Shown here one piece after another: positions 32,718-42,081 of a DNA stretch of 64,000 nt. The notes under the pieces were generated by a model, which saw nothing but the letters and a program-made list of their open reading frames with translations, had not been told where the DNA came from and made no database searches. The DNA is from Pedobacter sp. Leaf41. Its GTDB lineage: Bacteria > Bacteroidota > Bacteroidia > Sphingobacteriales > Sphingobacteriaceae. A program made the position numbers and the translations under genes. The DNA lies in assembly GCF_001422545.1 (NCBI RefSeq), contig NZ_LMLE01000011.1, positions 62,001 through 126,000 of the forward strand, given 5' to 3'. Every line of letters starts with the position of its first letter. Within the stretch, counting starts at the first letter, position 1.

Positions 32718-33445
32718 AGTTGAGGTTCGGTTTTTGGCTCTTCCTTCTTACTGCGAATATAATTAACGAGTTCTAAAACCTCAAATGAATCGGAGAGCAA
32801 AAAGTTTCCACTACGGGTACGCGTGAGTTTTGATAAATAGGCGCCATTGTTGAGCTGTTTCCCGAAATCGGAAACGAGTGAACGGATGTATGTTCCTTTA
32901 CTGCAAACAATTCTGAAATCTATTTCTGGCAGTTCGATACGGGTAATTTCAAACTCAGGAACGGTAACAAAACGTTTTCGCAATTCTACTTCTTCGCCTA
33001 ACCTTGCTTTTACGTATAAACGTTCGCCATTAACTTTTACCGCTGAATGTGCTGGTGGATATTGTTCTATATCGCCAATAAACGGCTTACAGGCTGCATA
33101 GATTTCTTCTTCAGTAATTTTGCTAATGTCGAAAGTTTCATCAACCTCCGTTTCCATATCAAAAGAGGGGGTGGTAGCACCCAAAATCATGGTGCCGGTA
33201 TATTCTTTTTCTTCTGCCTGAAAGGTATCTATTTGCTTGGTTAATTTGCCAGTGCAGATAATGAGCAGGCCTGTAGCTAATGGATCTAAAGTACCGGCAT
33301 GGCCAACCTTAAGTTTTAGAGGTTTTAAAGAATTACGAATTTTGCCAACCACATCAAAGGATGTCCACTTGTATGGCTTATTAATTAGAAGCAGTTCGCC
33401 CTCTGCAAAATTGAAATCTTTAAACTTTGAATTTTCTGTACTCAC
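32714..33445 (-). CDS. truB: tRNA pseudouridine-55 synthase
   Basis: The 243-aa enzyme converts U55 of the tRNA T arm to pseudouridine. The catalytic Asp lies in the conserved HAGTLDPLATGLL motif; KPYKWTSFDVV near the start and GTYIRSLV in the C-terminal part complete the family signature. It follows uppP by about 25 bp and overlaps the YitT gene. The order ftsX, DUF3098, uppP, truB is widely conserved in Bacteroidota. Confidence 0.95.
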   Translation of the reverse strand: MSTENSKFKDFNFAEGELLLINKPYKWTSFDVVGKIRNSLKPLKLKVGHAGTLDPLATGLLIICTGKLTKQIDTFQAEEKEYTGTMILGATTPSFDMETEVDETFDISKITEEEIYAACKPFIGDIEQYPPAHSAVKVNGERLYVKARLGEEVELRKRFVTVPEFEITRIELPEIDFRIVCSKGTYIRSLVSDFGKQLNNGAYLSKLTRTRSGNFLLSDSFEVLELVNYIRSKKEEPKTEPQL

Positions 33446-33471
33446 AAATCTTTTTTTCGCAAAGATACAGA

Positions 33472-34266
33472 TTAAATTATTTCTAAGTTATGGCCAGTCA
33501 TTAGCAGGATGATGATGATTAGACCCGCAACAATTCTATACCAGCCAAACATTTTGAAACCGTGTTTATTTAAATAGCCAATGAAACTTTTAATGGCTAA
33601 AAGTGCCACAATGAAAGCAACTACGTTTCCAATAATCAGTAAATTAGTTTGCTCTTGAGTGATGGTATGACCATCTTGATAAAAATCTAAAAGTTTTTTT
33701 GCGGTGGCAGCAAACATGGTTGGAACAGCTAAAAAGAATGAAAATTCTGCCGCTACTTTTCTGCTTAATTTTTGAGTCATACCACCCACAATAGTGGCTC
33801 CGGAGCGTGAAACCCCAGGAATCATGGCGATGCACTGGAAAAATCCGATCTTTAAAGCGGTTAAATAATTAATATCTTCCTCTTCATTGATAGTGGGTTT
33901 ATCGAACCACTTATCAACAAAAAGCAAAATAATACCACCCACCAGAAGTGAAATACCAACTGCCATCGGACTTTCTAAAAGTTCATCTATTTTCTTGCTT
34001 AGCAAAAGGCCAAAAATAGCGGCCGGGATGAAAGCAACAACAAGTTTGATGTAGAAGTTTATCGATTTAAAAAAGCGTTTGAAGTACAAAACTACAACTG
34101 ATAAAATAGCCCCCAACTGGATAGCAACAGTAAATAATTTTACAAAAGGATCGCTGGCTATCCCCATAAATGAGGAGCCAATAATCATGTGGCCTGTGCT
34201 CGATACGGGTAAAAATTCAGTTAATCCTTCTATAATGGCAAGGATAATGGCTTGAAAATAGTTCAT
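33472..34266 (-). CDS. uppP: Undecaprenyl-diphosphatase (BacA type)
   Basis: The 264-aa integral membrane enzyme recycles the lipid carrier of cell wall synthesis. Motifs EGLTEFLPVSSTGH (about 14-27) and PGVSRSGATI (about 150) are the two signatures of the BacA/UppP family and contain the catalytic Glu, Ser and Arg. About eight hydrophobic segments are present. Its upstream neighbour should be DUF3098, but a toxin-antitoxin pair lies between. Confidence 0.95.
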   Translation of the reverse strand: MNYFQAIILAIIEGLTEFLPVSSTGHMIIGSSFMGIASDPFVKLFTVAIQLGAILSVVVLYFKRFFKSINFYIKLVVAFIPAAIFGLLLSKKIDELLESPMAVGISLLVGGIILLFVDKWFDKPTINEEEDINYLTALKIGFFQCIAMIPGVSRSGATIVGGMTQKLSRKVAAEFSFFLAVPTMFAATAKKLLDFYQDGHTITQEQTNLLIIGNVVAFIVALLAIKSFIGYLNKHGFKMFGWYRIVAGLIIIILLMTGHNLEII

Positions 34267-34292
34267 AGGTTTAATAGTGGATTATTCCCACC

Positions 34293-34664
34293 TTAATATT
34301 TGTATTTTTTTAATTTATGATCTTTCGAGATTAAAACTAAATCTTCAGCAATAGCTTGCGAGACAATGATTCTATCAAAAGGGTCATTGTGGATGAATTC
34401 TAAATTTAGGAGTGTAGAAAGATGAGTTTCATTAATAGAAACGATTTCGATCTGATTGCGCTCTGCAAACCGAAATAATTCATTAAAACCGATATTTAAT
34501 TCTAGTTTACCAATTTGCTTTTTGATGGCTATTTCCCAGAGAGATGCAATGCTTAAAAAACAAGGTTGATTGATGTCAATGAGTTCGGATTTAATAGACA
34601 AAGGCAATTGTTTGTCGCCTGCCACAAACCAGAGAAATGCGTGTGTATCTAAAAGAAAAGCCAT
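34293..34664 (-). CDS. PIN-domain toxin, VapC-like
   Basis: The 123-aa protein has a PIN-type nuclease layout: first Asp in FLLDTHAFLW (D6), Glu in SLWEIAIKK, and the C-terminal acidic cluster in NDPFDRIIVSQA and SKDHKLKKY. It would cleave RNA and is held in check by the adjacent antitoxin. The start abuts the antitoxin stop with no gap, as in many two-gene TA operons. The module sits inside the otherwise conserved ftsX-uppP-truB cluster. Confidence 0.85.
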   Translation of the reverse strand: MAFLLDTHAFLWFVAGDKQLPLSIKSELIDINQPCFLSIASLWEIAIKKQIGKLELNIGFNELFRFAERNQIEIVSINETHLSTLLNLEFIHNDPFDRIIVSQAIAEDLVLISKDHKLKKYKY

Positions 34665-34868
34665 TTAGATATAATCAGCAAACATTTCTAAAGATTCGTC
34701 AAAATCATCCGATAGTTTTATTTTGCCTTTTGCAAACCCAAATTTACGTGATTTTGGCTTCGATGTATTTTTATTTTTTGATTTAAGAAATTCAACAAAG
34801 TCTGCAACCTCCTGCCTAAGATTCATGGGCAGAGAATTTATCTCGATTTGCAAATTAGTTGTTGTCAT
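34665..34868 (-). CDS. Antitoxin of the PIN toxin, DUF2281/VapB-like
   Basis: The 67-aa protein starts with an N-terminal helix (LQIEINSLPMNLRQEVADFVEF, trimmed to its pattern) typical of DUF2281 proteins, then a basic linker and an acidic C-terminal tail DDFDESLEMFADYI that would contact the toxin. It precedes the PIN toxin directly. It probably binds DNA with the toxin to autoregulate the pair, which is inferred from family behaviour. Confidence 0.78.
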   Translation of the reverse strand: MTTTNLQIEINSLPMNLRQEVADFVEFLKSKNKNTSKPKSRKFGFAKGKIKLSDDFDESLEMFADYI

Positions 34869-34904
34869 GAATTAAAGTTAAAAAAATGCGCTAGCTATGC
34901 CAAA

Positions 34905-35135
34905 TTATTTTTTTAAAATAGCGTAAATGCCGAAGGCAAAACCAAATAGTACCACTAAAGGAGCAAGTAATGTTCTTCTAAAGTCGTAAATGTCGCCTGT
35001 TGTGCCCATCATTAAAATGAAGCCCAAAGCTACAATAGCCATACTAATTAACAATAATTGATAATTCTTTTTCGTAAAAACCAAGTCGTTTTTCACATCC
35101 TTTGCAATCGGATTTGTTTTTTTCTCTAATGCCAT
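34905..35135 (-). CDS. DUF3098 small membrane protein
   Basis: The 76-aa protein has two hydrophobic helices (LLISMAIVALGFILMMG and LLAPLVVLFGFAFGIYAIL) and a conserved centre GGTTGDIYDFRR-like (here GTTGDIYDFRRTL). It starts inside the ftsX stop (TAATG, 1-nt overlap), so it is translated with FtsX. Role unknown; it is conserved beside ftsX in Bacteroidota. Confidence 0.88.
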   Translation of the reverse strand: MALEKKTNPIAKDVKNDLVFTKKNYQLLLISMAIVALGFILMMGTTGDIYDFRRTLLAPLVVLFGFAFGIYAILKK

Positions 35136-36013
35136 TATCTATAAAGGTTATAAGATTTTAAACGTAAATATCTGCTCACTGCAAACCAGGTACTAATGCC
35201 TGTTATAAATATGCCTATAATTACTAACGCAACAAATACAAAACCGAATTCTTTGTAATTGTTTAAGATGATAATTTCAGGCACTTCCTTTCTGGCATAT
35301 ATTAAGGTAGCCAATAAAATAATGATCGCAATGAACGCTGCTATTAAACCATGTAATGCAGCAAATAATAAGAAAGGACGTCGAATAAAATTTTTCGTTG
35401 CACCAACTAGCTGCATACTCTTAATTAAAAATCTTTGAGAATAAATAGCTAATCGTATCGTGTTGTTTATCAGCGCAATAGAAATGACTAAAAGTAGTGC
35501 TGCAAAAGCCAAAATAATCAATCCAATGGTATTGATATTTTTGTTTACCATATCAATTAAAGAGCTTTGATAAACAACCTCTTTAACCACGGGGTTTTTT
35601 GAAATCGAAGCTTTCAACCCTTCTATACTTTTGTTATTTGCGTATTCTGCTTTCAAATACACATCGAAGGTTGATGTTAAAGGATTGTAGCCTAAAAAGT
35701 TTACAAAATCCTCACCTAAATCCTGAGTAAGATTTCTGGCCGCAAGCTCTTTGTTTACGTATTGGGTTTGTTTAACCGCTTTATTTGCATTCAACTCTTT
35801 TTGGAAAGCCAAAACATCCGCCTCTTTCGCACCCTCATTTACTATGATATTTAAAACTATGTTTTCTTTAACATAGTTTGATAGGTTTTTGGCATGTACA
35901 AGTACCAACCCAAGCAGTCCGAGCATTAATAAAACCAATGCAATACTAATAATAGTAGAGATATATACGGTTTTGGTTTTCTTAGATGCGTCACTTACTT
36001 CGAATTCTTCCAT
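35135..36013 (-). CDS. ftsX: Cell division protein FtsX
   Basis: The 292-aa protein has a cytoplasmic N terminus, one membrane helix (about 18-40), a periplasmic loop of about 130 residues and three further helices near the C terminus. This is the FtsX permease layout. FtsX works with the FtsE ATPase to control peptidoglycan hydrolases at the septum. No ftsE lies next to it. It heads the leftward cluster with DUF3098, the TA insertion, uppP, truB and the YitT gene. Confidence 0.92.
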   Translation of the reverse strand: MEEFEVSDASKKTKTVYISTIISIALVLLMLGLLGLVLVHAKNLSNYVKENIVLNIIVNEGAKEADVLAFQKELNANKAVKQTQYVNKELAARNLTQDLGEDFVNFLGYNPLTSTFDVYLKAEYANNKSIEGLKASISKNPVVKEVVYQSSLIDMVNKNINTIGLIILAFAALLLVISIALINNTIRLAIYSQRFLIKSMQLVGATKNFIRRPFLLFAALHGLIAAFIAIIILLATLIYARKEVPEIIILNNYKEFGFVFVALVIIGIFITGISTWFAVSRYLRLKSYNLYR

Positions 36014-36193
36014 GTATTTTTCTTTTGTTTTTGCGAAAATATAAATTATACCTGATAAACACCAATATAATCATCATTAACGGCACAGGCCAATATTTAG
36101 TTTGGGAAATACCTTAAAAATTTTGATGATTTTAACAGTGCGGTACGAAATTTGTTCAAAGGCCGTTATCTTAATAACCCAATTAAAATTCAA

Positions 36194-36616
36194 ATGAAAA
36201 GACAAATTACCCTGCTAGGTTTAATTATTGTATTTACTTCTGTTCTATTTTCGTGTAAAAAAGACGACGAGTCTGTTAAAGCTCATATTACTGGTAGATG
36301 GAGCATAGCGAAGATAGAGGTATCTGGCTACACAGCTGCTGATGCACTGGCAGATCCAAGTAAAGTTAATGGTACAATTACTGGATTAAGTGGCGACTAT
36401 ATAGATTTCAAAGCAGATAATGATGATCAGGTAGAGCAAAGTATTAAAGGAAACAGAACCATCGGTAATTACGTTATCGTTGATAACAGGTTGAATATCT
36501 CTTTTGCTGAAGGCAATTATTATGGCACTGTTACAGCGTTGACCATGAACCAATTGCAGTTTACTGCGAAACTTGATAAAACAAATGTTGTTAAAATCTA
36601 TTCTTTAACACGATAA
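36194..36616 (+). CDS. Lipocalin-like exported lipoprotein
   Basis: From the ATG at 36194 the protein has 140 aa with a signal peptide and lipobox (VFTSVLFSC, Cys about residue 20). A beta-rich domain with ITGRWSIAKIEVSG follows, typical of lipocalin-like DUF4923/DUF5004-type Bacteroidota lipoproteins. An in-frame extension to 36152 exists but would spoil the signal peptide. Probably anchored to a membrane facing the periplasm; function unknown. A terminator follows at 36644-36677. Confidence 0.75.
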   Translation: MKRQITLLGLIIVFTSVLFSCKKDDESVKAHITGRWSIAKIEVSGYTAADALADPSKVNGTITGLSGDYIDFKADNDDQVEQSIKGNRTIGNYVIVDNRLNISFAEGNYYGTVTALTMNQLQFTAKLDKTNVVKIYSLTR

Positions 36617-36643
36617 AAAAAATTAATTCCCCGATTATTTGCT

Positions 36644-36677
36644 TGCGCCATTGGTTTTACATCAGTGGCGCATTTTT
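36644..36677 (+). terminator. Terminator after the lipoprotein gene
   Basis: Stem TGCGCCA (36644-36650) with TGGCGCA (36666-36672), loop 15 nt, then five T. Confidence 0.75.
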
Positions 36678-36886
36678 ATTTGGCGAGTTTCTTTACTCAA
36701 ATCATCAATGGTTCTCTACACTATATAGCTCACTTCGTATCTCATAATTCAGAAAGTATGAAGAACTCACGTATAAAAGTCAAATCCAATGATATGTGTG
36801 TTTATGTGGTAAAAAGCGACTAAAATTATGTTTCTCTAAACCCCTTAATTTCCGTAATTTCGCCCCTTTAAAAATTAAAACTTGCA

Positions 36887-39793
36887 ATGGATTACCAATT
36901 CAAAGAAATAGAACAAAAGTGGCAGAAGTTTTGGGCCGATAATCAAACATTCAAAGCCGAAAACCACTCTGAGAAACCAAAATATTATGTGTTAGACATG
37001 TTTCCTTATCCATCAGGGGCTGGCTTACATGTTGGTCATCCGCTGGGTTACATTGCATCAGATATTTTTTCGAGATATAAACGCCTTAAAGGCTTTAATG
37101 TGTTGCATCCAATGGGATACGATTCATTTGGTTTGCCAGCAGAACAGTATGCTATACAAACCGGTCAGCATCCGGCTATTACAACAGAGGCAAACATTGC
37201 AACATACCGTCGGCAGTTAGACCAAATTGGTTTTTCTTTTGATTGGAGTCGCGAAGTGCGTACCAGCGAGCCATCTTATTATAAGTGGACGCAATGGATT
37301 TTCATGCAGTTATTCAATTCATGGTATAACATTGAAAATGATAGGGCAGAAGACATCACCACTTTAATTGAAAAATTCAATGCATCAGGCACAGCAGATG
37401 TTAAGGCAGTTTGCGATGATGATGTGAAATCTTTCTTACCGAGTGATTGGGCTACTTTTACAGACGAGGAAAAGCAAATCGAGTTGTTAAAATATCGCAT
37501 GACTTACCTAAGAGAAAGCACCGTAAACTGGTGCCCGGCTTTAGGAACAGTTTTGGCAAATGATGAAGTGAAAGATGGTTTTTCTGAGCGTGGCGGATTT
37601 CCTGTTGAGCAAAAGAAAATGATGCAGTGGAGCATGAGGATCACAGCTTACTCAGATAGGCTTTTGCAAGGTTTAGATACTATTGACTGGCCTGAACCGA
37701 TCAAGGAAATGCAACGTAATTGGATTGGTAAAAGCGTTGGTGCGAGTGTGAAGTTCCAGGTGGAAGGCAGCGATAAACAAATTGAAGTTTTCACCACTCG
37801 AGTAGATACTATTTTCGGCGTTTCCTATTTGGTATTGGCTCCAGAACATGAATGGGTTGCCGAACTAACTACGGCAGCACAAAAACAAGATATCGAGAAT
37901 TATATTTCTCAAACCAAAAAGAAATCGGAATTAGACCGCATGGCGGATACGAAAACGGTTTCAGGTTCATTTACTGGTACTTACGTGATTAACCCGGTAA
38001 ATGGTGAACGCGTTCAATTGTGGATTGCTGATTACGTACTTGCCGGTTATGGAACGGGTGCGGTAATGGGTGTGCCAAGTGGCGATCAACGCGACTGGTT
38101 ATTTGCAACGCACTTCAACTTGCCAATTATCCAGATTTTGGATGGTCAGCAGGATATTGAAATACAAGCTGACCCAACTAAAGAGGGCAAGTATGTTAAC
38201 TCAGGTTTTATTAACGGATTGACTTATAAAGAAGCAGTTCCGTTTTTAAATAACTGGTTAGAGGTAGAAAAAGTAGGAAAAGCAAAAGTTAATTTCCGCC
38301 AGCGTGATGCGATTTTTGGTCGCCAACGTTATTGGGGAGAGCCAATTCCGGTTTACTTCAAAGATGGGTTGCCATACTTGATTCAAGAAGAAGAATTACC
38401 TTTAATCCTACCCGAAATTGATAAATATTTGCCAACTGAAACAGGTGAACCACCCTTGGCAAGAGCTGAAGGATGGAGCCCGAAGGAGGGCGGACATTAT
38501 GAATTAAGCACCATGCCGGGTTGGGCAGGAAGTAGCTGGTACTGGTACCGTTACATGGATGCCAATAACAATGCCGACTTCGCCTCAAAAGAGGCTGTTG
38601 AATACTGGAAGGATGTAGATTTGTACATTGGTGGTTCAGAACACGCAACCGGCCACTTGTTATATAGTCGTTTCTGGAACAAATTTTTAAAAGATTTAGG
38701 TTATACCAAGGAGGAAGAGCCTTTCAAAAAATTGATTAACCAAGGAATGATTCAGGGAAGATCAAGTATTGTCTATCGCTTAGTATTTAATGACGACCCG
38801 AAAGGCTATCGACCATTGTTGCTTTCCAAAAATATTTATCTTGACTTTTTAAATGGTATAGATCGGGAAGGTAAACCATTTTTAAATGATGAGCTAAGTG
38901 AATTAATTGAAAAGCAATATGGACAGGAAGTTTTAAGGACTATACCATTTTCAAATAATCGAACTTTTATTCCAATACGAGTAGATGTCAACATTGTAGA
39001 AAATGATATTTTAAATACAACTAGGCTAGGTGATCATTTGCCAGAGTTTAAGGACGCGATATTTGTTGAAGAAAATGGAAAATATTATTGTGGTCATGAG
39101 GTTGAAAAGATGTCAAAACGTTATTTCAATGTTGTTAATCCAGATGATTTGGTTGTGCGTTATGGTGCCGATACCTTGCGGATGTATGAGATGTTTTTAG
39201 GTCCGCTGGAGCAAAGCAAACCTTGGAATACAAACGGTATTGAAGGCGTATTTAAGTTTTTGCGCAAATTCTGGAGATTATTCCACAATGAAGCCTGGGA
39301 GTTTGCTGTTTCTGATGCTGAACCGACCAAAGCCGAATTGAAATCACTTCATAAAATCATTAAGAAAGTTCAGGATGATATTGAGCGGTTCTCTTTCAAT
39401 ACATCTGTATCCAGCTTCATGATTGCGGTAAATGAGTTAACGGATTTAAAATGCAACAAAAGGAGCATTTTACAGGATATGGTGATTATTTTGTCGCCTT
39501 ATGCACCCCATATTTGCGAAGAACTTTGGATTCAATTGGGTAATGAAGCAGGTAGCTTGTCTTACACGGAATTCCCGATCTTCAATCCGGAACATTTAGT
39601 AGAGGATGAATTTGCATATCCGGTTTCTATCAATGGTAAAATGAAGATGAACCTGAATTTGAACTTAACATTAGCGCAGCCAGAAGTTGAATCTATTTTA
39701 TTATCGGATGAGCAGTTCCAGAAATTTTTGGATGGCAAAGCGCCTAAAAAAATCATTTTCGTGAAAGGCAAGATTATTAACGTGGTGGTTTAA
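36887..39793 (+). CDS. leuS: Leucyl-tRNA synthetase with Bacteroidota-type insertion
   Basis: The 968-aa enzyme charges tRNA-Leu. The HIGH motif reads HVGH (within SGAGLHVGHPLGY), an editing domain follows, and the KMSKS loop reads EKMSKRY. An insertion before the second half of the catalytic domain (after NQGMIQGRSS up to RVDVNIV, coded at about 38763-39000) is longer than in the Bacteroidota relatives I remember, by roughly 50 residues. It is visibly more AT-rich than the rest of the gene. Another family-typical insertion (NSWYNIENDRAED...) is near residue 145-200. A strong terminator follows. Confidence 0.96.
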   Translation: MDYQFKEIEQKWQKFWADNQTFKAENHSEKPKYYVLDMFPYPSGAGLHVGHPLGYIASDIFSRYKRLKGFNVLHPMGYDSFGLPAEQYAIQTGQHPAITTEANIATYRRQLDQIGFSFDWSREVRTSEPSYYKWTQWIFMQLFNSWYNIENDRAEDITTLIEKFNASGTADVKAVCDDDVKSFLPSDWATFTDEEKQIELLKYRMTYLRESTVNWCPALGTVLANDEVKDGFSERGGFPVEQKKMMQWSMRITAYSDRLLQGLDTIDWPEPIKEMQRNWIGKSVGASVKFQVEGSDKQIEVFTTRVDTIFGVSYLVLAPEHEWVAELTTAAQKQDIENYISQTKKKSELDRMADTKTVSGSFTGTYVINPVNGERVQLWIADYVLAGYGTGAVMGVPSGDQRDWLFATHFNLPIIQILDGQQDIEIQADPTKEGKYVNSGFINGLTYKEAVPFLNNWLEVEKVGKAKVNFRQRDAIFGRQRYWGEPIPVYFKDGLPYLIQEEELPLILPEIDKYLPTETGEPPLARAEGWSPKEGGHYELSTMPGWAGSSWYWYRYMDANNNADFASKEAVEYWKDVDLYIGGSEHATGHLLYSRFWNKFLKDLGYTKEEEPFKKLINQGMIQGRSSIVYRLVFNDDPKGYRPLLLSKNIYLDFLNGIDREGKPFLNDELSELIEKQYGQEVLRTIPFSNNRTFIPIRVDVNIVENDILNTTRLGDHLPEFKDAIFVEENGKYYCGHEVEKMSKRYFNVVNPDDLVVRYGADTLRMYEMFLGPLEQSKPWNTNGIEGVFKFLRKFWRLFHNEAWEFAVSDAEPTKAELKSLHKIIKKVQDDIERFSFNTSVSSFMIAVNELTDLKCNKRSILQDMVIILSPYAPHICEELWIQLGNEAGSLSYTEFPIFNPEHLVEDEFAYPVSINGKMKMNLNLNLTLAQPEVESILLSDEQFQKFLDGKAPKKIIFVKGKIINVVV

Positions 39794-39844
39794 TTAAGAG
39801 GAAAGCTAAAAGACTAAAGCTCTCTTATCAAAGTTTTATATGGG

Positions 39845-39878
39845 AAAACCCTGAGTTGAATTTTCAACTCAGGGTTTT
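39845..39878 (+). terminator. Terminator of leuS
   Basis: A perfect 16-bp stem, 39845-39860 with 39863-39878 (AAAACCCTGAGTTGAA and its complement), ends in a T-run to 39880. The right arm is also the start of the first 187-bp repeat unit. Confidence 0.88.
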
Positions 39879-40407
39879 TTATGCGCTTCGTCATTGCGAG
39901 GTACGAAGTAATCCTACAACTATGGGTTTCATAGCGAACGCATTAAGATTGCTTCGTACCTCGCAAGGACGACCGTTTGTGTCGGGAATTTTGCAATTTG
40001 CCTATTCATTGCCGTCAGGCTTCAGCCGACGGAAAAAAAAGAATTGCAAACTCAACTCAGGGTTTTTTATGCGCTTCGTTATTTTGGGAAAGAAGCAATC
40101 CTACAACTATGGGTTTCATAGCGAACGCATTAAGATTGCTTCTTACCTCGCAAGGATGACCGTTTGTGTCGGGTATTTTGCAATTTGCCTATTCATTGCC
40201 GTCCGGCTTCAGCCGACGGAAAAAAAAGAATTGCAAACTCAACTCAGGGTTTTTTATGCGCTTCGTTATTTTGGGAAAGAAGTAATCCTACAACTATGGG
40301 TTTCATAGCGAACGCATTAAGATTGCTTCGTACCTCGCAAGGATGATCGTTTGTGTCGGGTATTTTGCAATTTGCTATTCATTGCCTTCCGGCTTCAGCC
40401 GACGGCT
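39866..40407. repeat. Three tandem copies of a ~187-bp intergenic unit
   Basis: Units start with AACTCAGGGTTTTTTATGCG at 39866, 40054 and 40241 (188- and 187-bp steps), and the last ends near 40407. Each contains ATGGGTTTCATAGCGAACGC, a GATTGCTTCGTACCTCGCAA-type arm and the palindromic GCCGTC...GACGG at its end. In unit 1, arms 39896-39913 and 39947-39964 pair with one mismatch over 18 bp. In units 2 and 3 the left arm has diverged. The ORFs seen in this stretch recur once per unit and are not genes. Confidence 0.9.
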
Positions 40408-40415
40408 TAAAAAAC

Positions 40416-40448
40416 AAAACCCGAGCTGTAATTTACAACCCGGGTTTT
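40416..40448. terminator. Hairpin between the repeat array and the DEAD-box gene
   Basis: An imperfect stem with outer AAAACCCG/CGGGTTTT (40416-40423 with 40441-40448) and inner TGTA/TACA, followed by T on the plus strand. It may stop read-through from either side. Confidence 0.6.
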
Positions 40449-40502
40449 TATGTATTTGACAAGAAGGGCTTTAGCCTTTCTGCTTTGTTCTTTCAGCTTA
40501 AA

Positions 40503-41807
40503 CTATGCTTTCGCTTTATTTCTATTTCCGCCGAATCTGCGGTTATTACTGGCATTACGAGGTTTGCCGCTCATGTTTCCATCACCGCCACCTCTTTTGC
40601 CATCACCGCCACCTTTCGATTGTACTTGTGGCTTGCGTTTAACCTGATTTTTGGCCAGCATACTTTCCCAGGTTAATGGATAAGGATGGTTATCAACAAC
40701 AGGCAAAGTAATTTTAATCAGTTTCTGAATATCTAATAAATACTCATTTTCTTCGGCATCGCAGAATGAAATCGCAATACCATTTGCACCAGCACGACCA
40801 GTACGGCCGATCCTGTGTACATAAGATTCAGGAATATTGGGTAACTCGTAATTAAAAACGTGAGATAACTGATCAATATCAATGCCGCGGGCAGCAATAT
40901 CAGTAGCCACTAAAACGCGGATTTTTCTATCCTTAAAATCAGTTAAAGCCCTTTGACGAGCATTTTGCGATTTATTTCCATGAATGGCAGCAGCTTTAAT
41001 TCCAGCATGGGCTAAATCTTTTACAATACGATCTGCACCATGTTTTGTACGGGTAAATACCAAAGCCGTTTCAATCGCTTTATCCTCCAGTAGGTGGATT
41101 AACAGTTTCTTTTTATCTGGCTTATCTACAAAATAAATCGATTGGTTAATGGTTTCAGCGGTAGAAGATACTGGTGTAACCTCCACTTTTGTCGGACTAG
41201 ATAAAATAGTATTCGCCAATTTTTGAATTTCATCAGGCATAGTAGCCGAGAAAAACAAGGTTTGACGTTTTGCAGGCAATTTAGCCACCACTTTTTTCAC
41301 ATCGTGGATGAAACCCATATCCAACATCCGGTCAGCCTCATCCAAAACGAAAAGTTCAACTGTATTTAAACTGATGAACCCCTGGTTCATTAAATCCAAC
41401 AAGCGGCCTGGGGTAGCCACCAAAATATCAATGCCTTTACGCAAAGCTTCCACTTGCGAGTGTTGGTTTACACCACCAAAAATAACCAGTCTGCGTAAAT
41501 TAAGGTTGCTTCCGTAAGCTTTAAAGCTTTCTTCAATTTGAATGGCAAGCTCACGGGTAGGGGTTAAAACCAAAGCTTTTATATTTTTTGTTGCTTTGGT
41601 ATTGATGTGTTTCTCGTGCAATAACTGCAACATCGGGATGGCAAAAGCAGCGGTTTTACCCGTTCCGGTTTGTGCGCAACCTAATAAATCTTTTCCTTTT
41701 AATATTGTGGGTATGGATTGCTCCTGTATTGGTGTAGGTTGAGTATAACCTTCTTTCTCAAGGGCCTTTAAAATTGGCTCAATGAGGTTTAATTCTTTGA
41801 ATAACAT
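40503..41807 (-). CDS. DEAD-box RNA helicase, RhlE-like
   Basis: The 434-aa protein shows the Q motif region PTPIQEQSIP, Walker A AQTGTGKT, DEAD, SAT and the C-terminal helicase motifs ARGIDI and HRIGRTGRAG. The tail after about residue 390 is basic and glycine-rich (QSKGGGDGKRGGGDGN), likely an RNA-binding or disordered extension. It probably remodels structured RNA, for example during ribosome assembly or cold growth. It stands alone between the leuS repeats and an AT-rich gap. Confidence 0.92.
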   Translation of the reverse strand: MLFKELNLIEPILKALEKEGYTQPTPIQEQSIPTILKGKDLLGCAQTGTGKTAAFAIPMLQLLHEKHINTKATKNIKALVLTPTRELAIQIEESFKAYGSNLNLRRLVIFGGVNQHSQVEALRKGIDILVATPGRLLDLMNQGFISLNTVELFVLDEADRMLDMGFIHDVKKVVAKLPAKRQTLFFSATMPDEIQKLANTILSSPTKVEVTPVSSTAETINQSIYFVDKPDKKKLLIHLLEDKAIETALVFTRTKHGADRIVKDLAHAGIKAAAIHGNKSQNARQRALTDFKDRKIRVLVATDIAARGIDIDQLSHVFNYELPNIPESYVHRIGRTGRAGANGIAISFCDAEENEYLLDIQKLIKITLPVVDNHPYPLTWESMLAKNQVKRKPQVQSKGGGDGKRGGGDGNMSGKPRNASNNRRFGGNRNKAKA

Positions 41808-42081
41808 GTATTTTTTTATGTAATATTTATCGAAGAAGCTAGAACGATCAATTGTTGAAGGACTAACTTGCGGAGAGAATATGCCATTCAGAATGGCAAG
41901 CCCTTATTCCTGCTTCGCTGCAAATATAGGTAAATTAAAATGATTGAAGGAGTGAATTTCGAATCAATGAATTATTAACTTATTCAATCAGCGAAGAGCA
42001 ACTAATTTTGAATGAACCAATTGGATGGATTGAATGACTTTAGAATGGTTTATTTTATCATTCACTTATCCTCTAACTCAA
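41808..42081. other. AT-rich gap upstream of the helicase
   Basis: About 270 bp without a gene. It should contain the helicase promoter (minus strand). No feature beyond AT-rich sequence and imperfect GAATGA-type repeats (near 41950-42065) is visible. Confidence 0.35.

Noticed and set aside
39856..40346. Reading frames of 60-150 aa in the leuS downstream region
   Set aside because: They recur once per 187-bp repeat unit and are products of the repeat, with no coding character of their own.
39866..40407. Regular repeats considered as a CRISPR array
   Set aside because: Units are 187 bp and tandem without unique spacers, and no cas gene is nearby.
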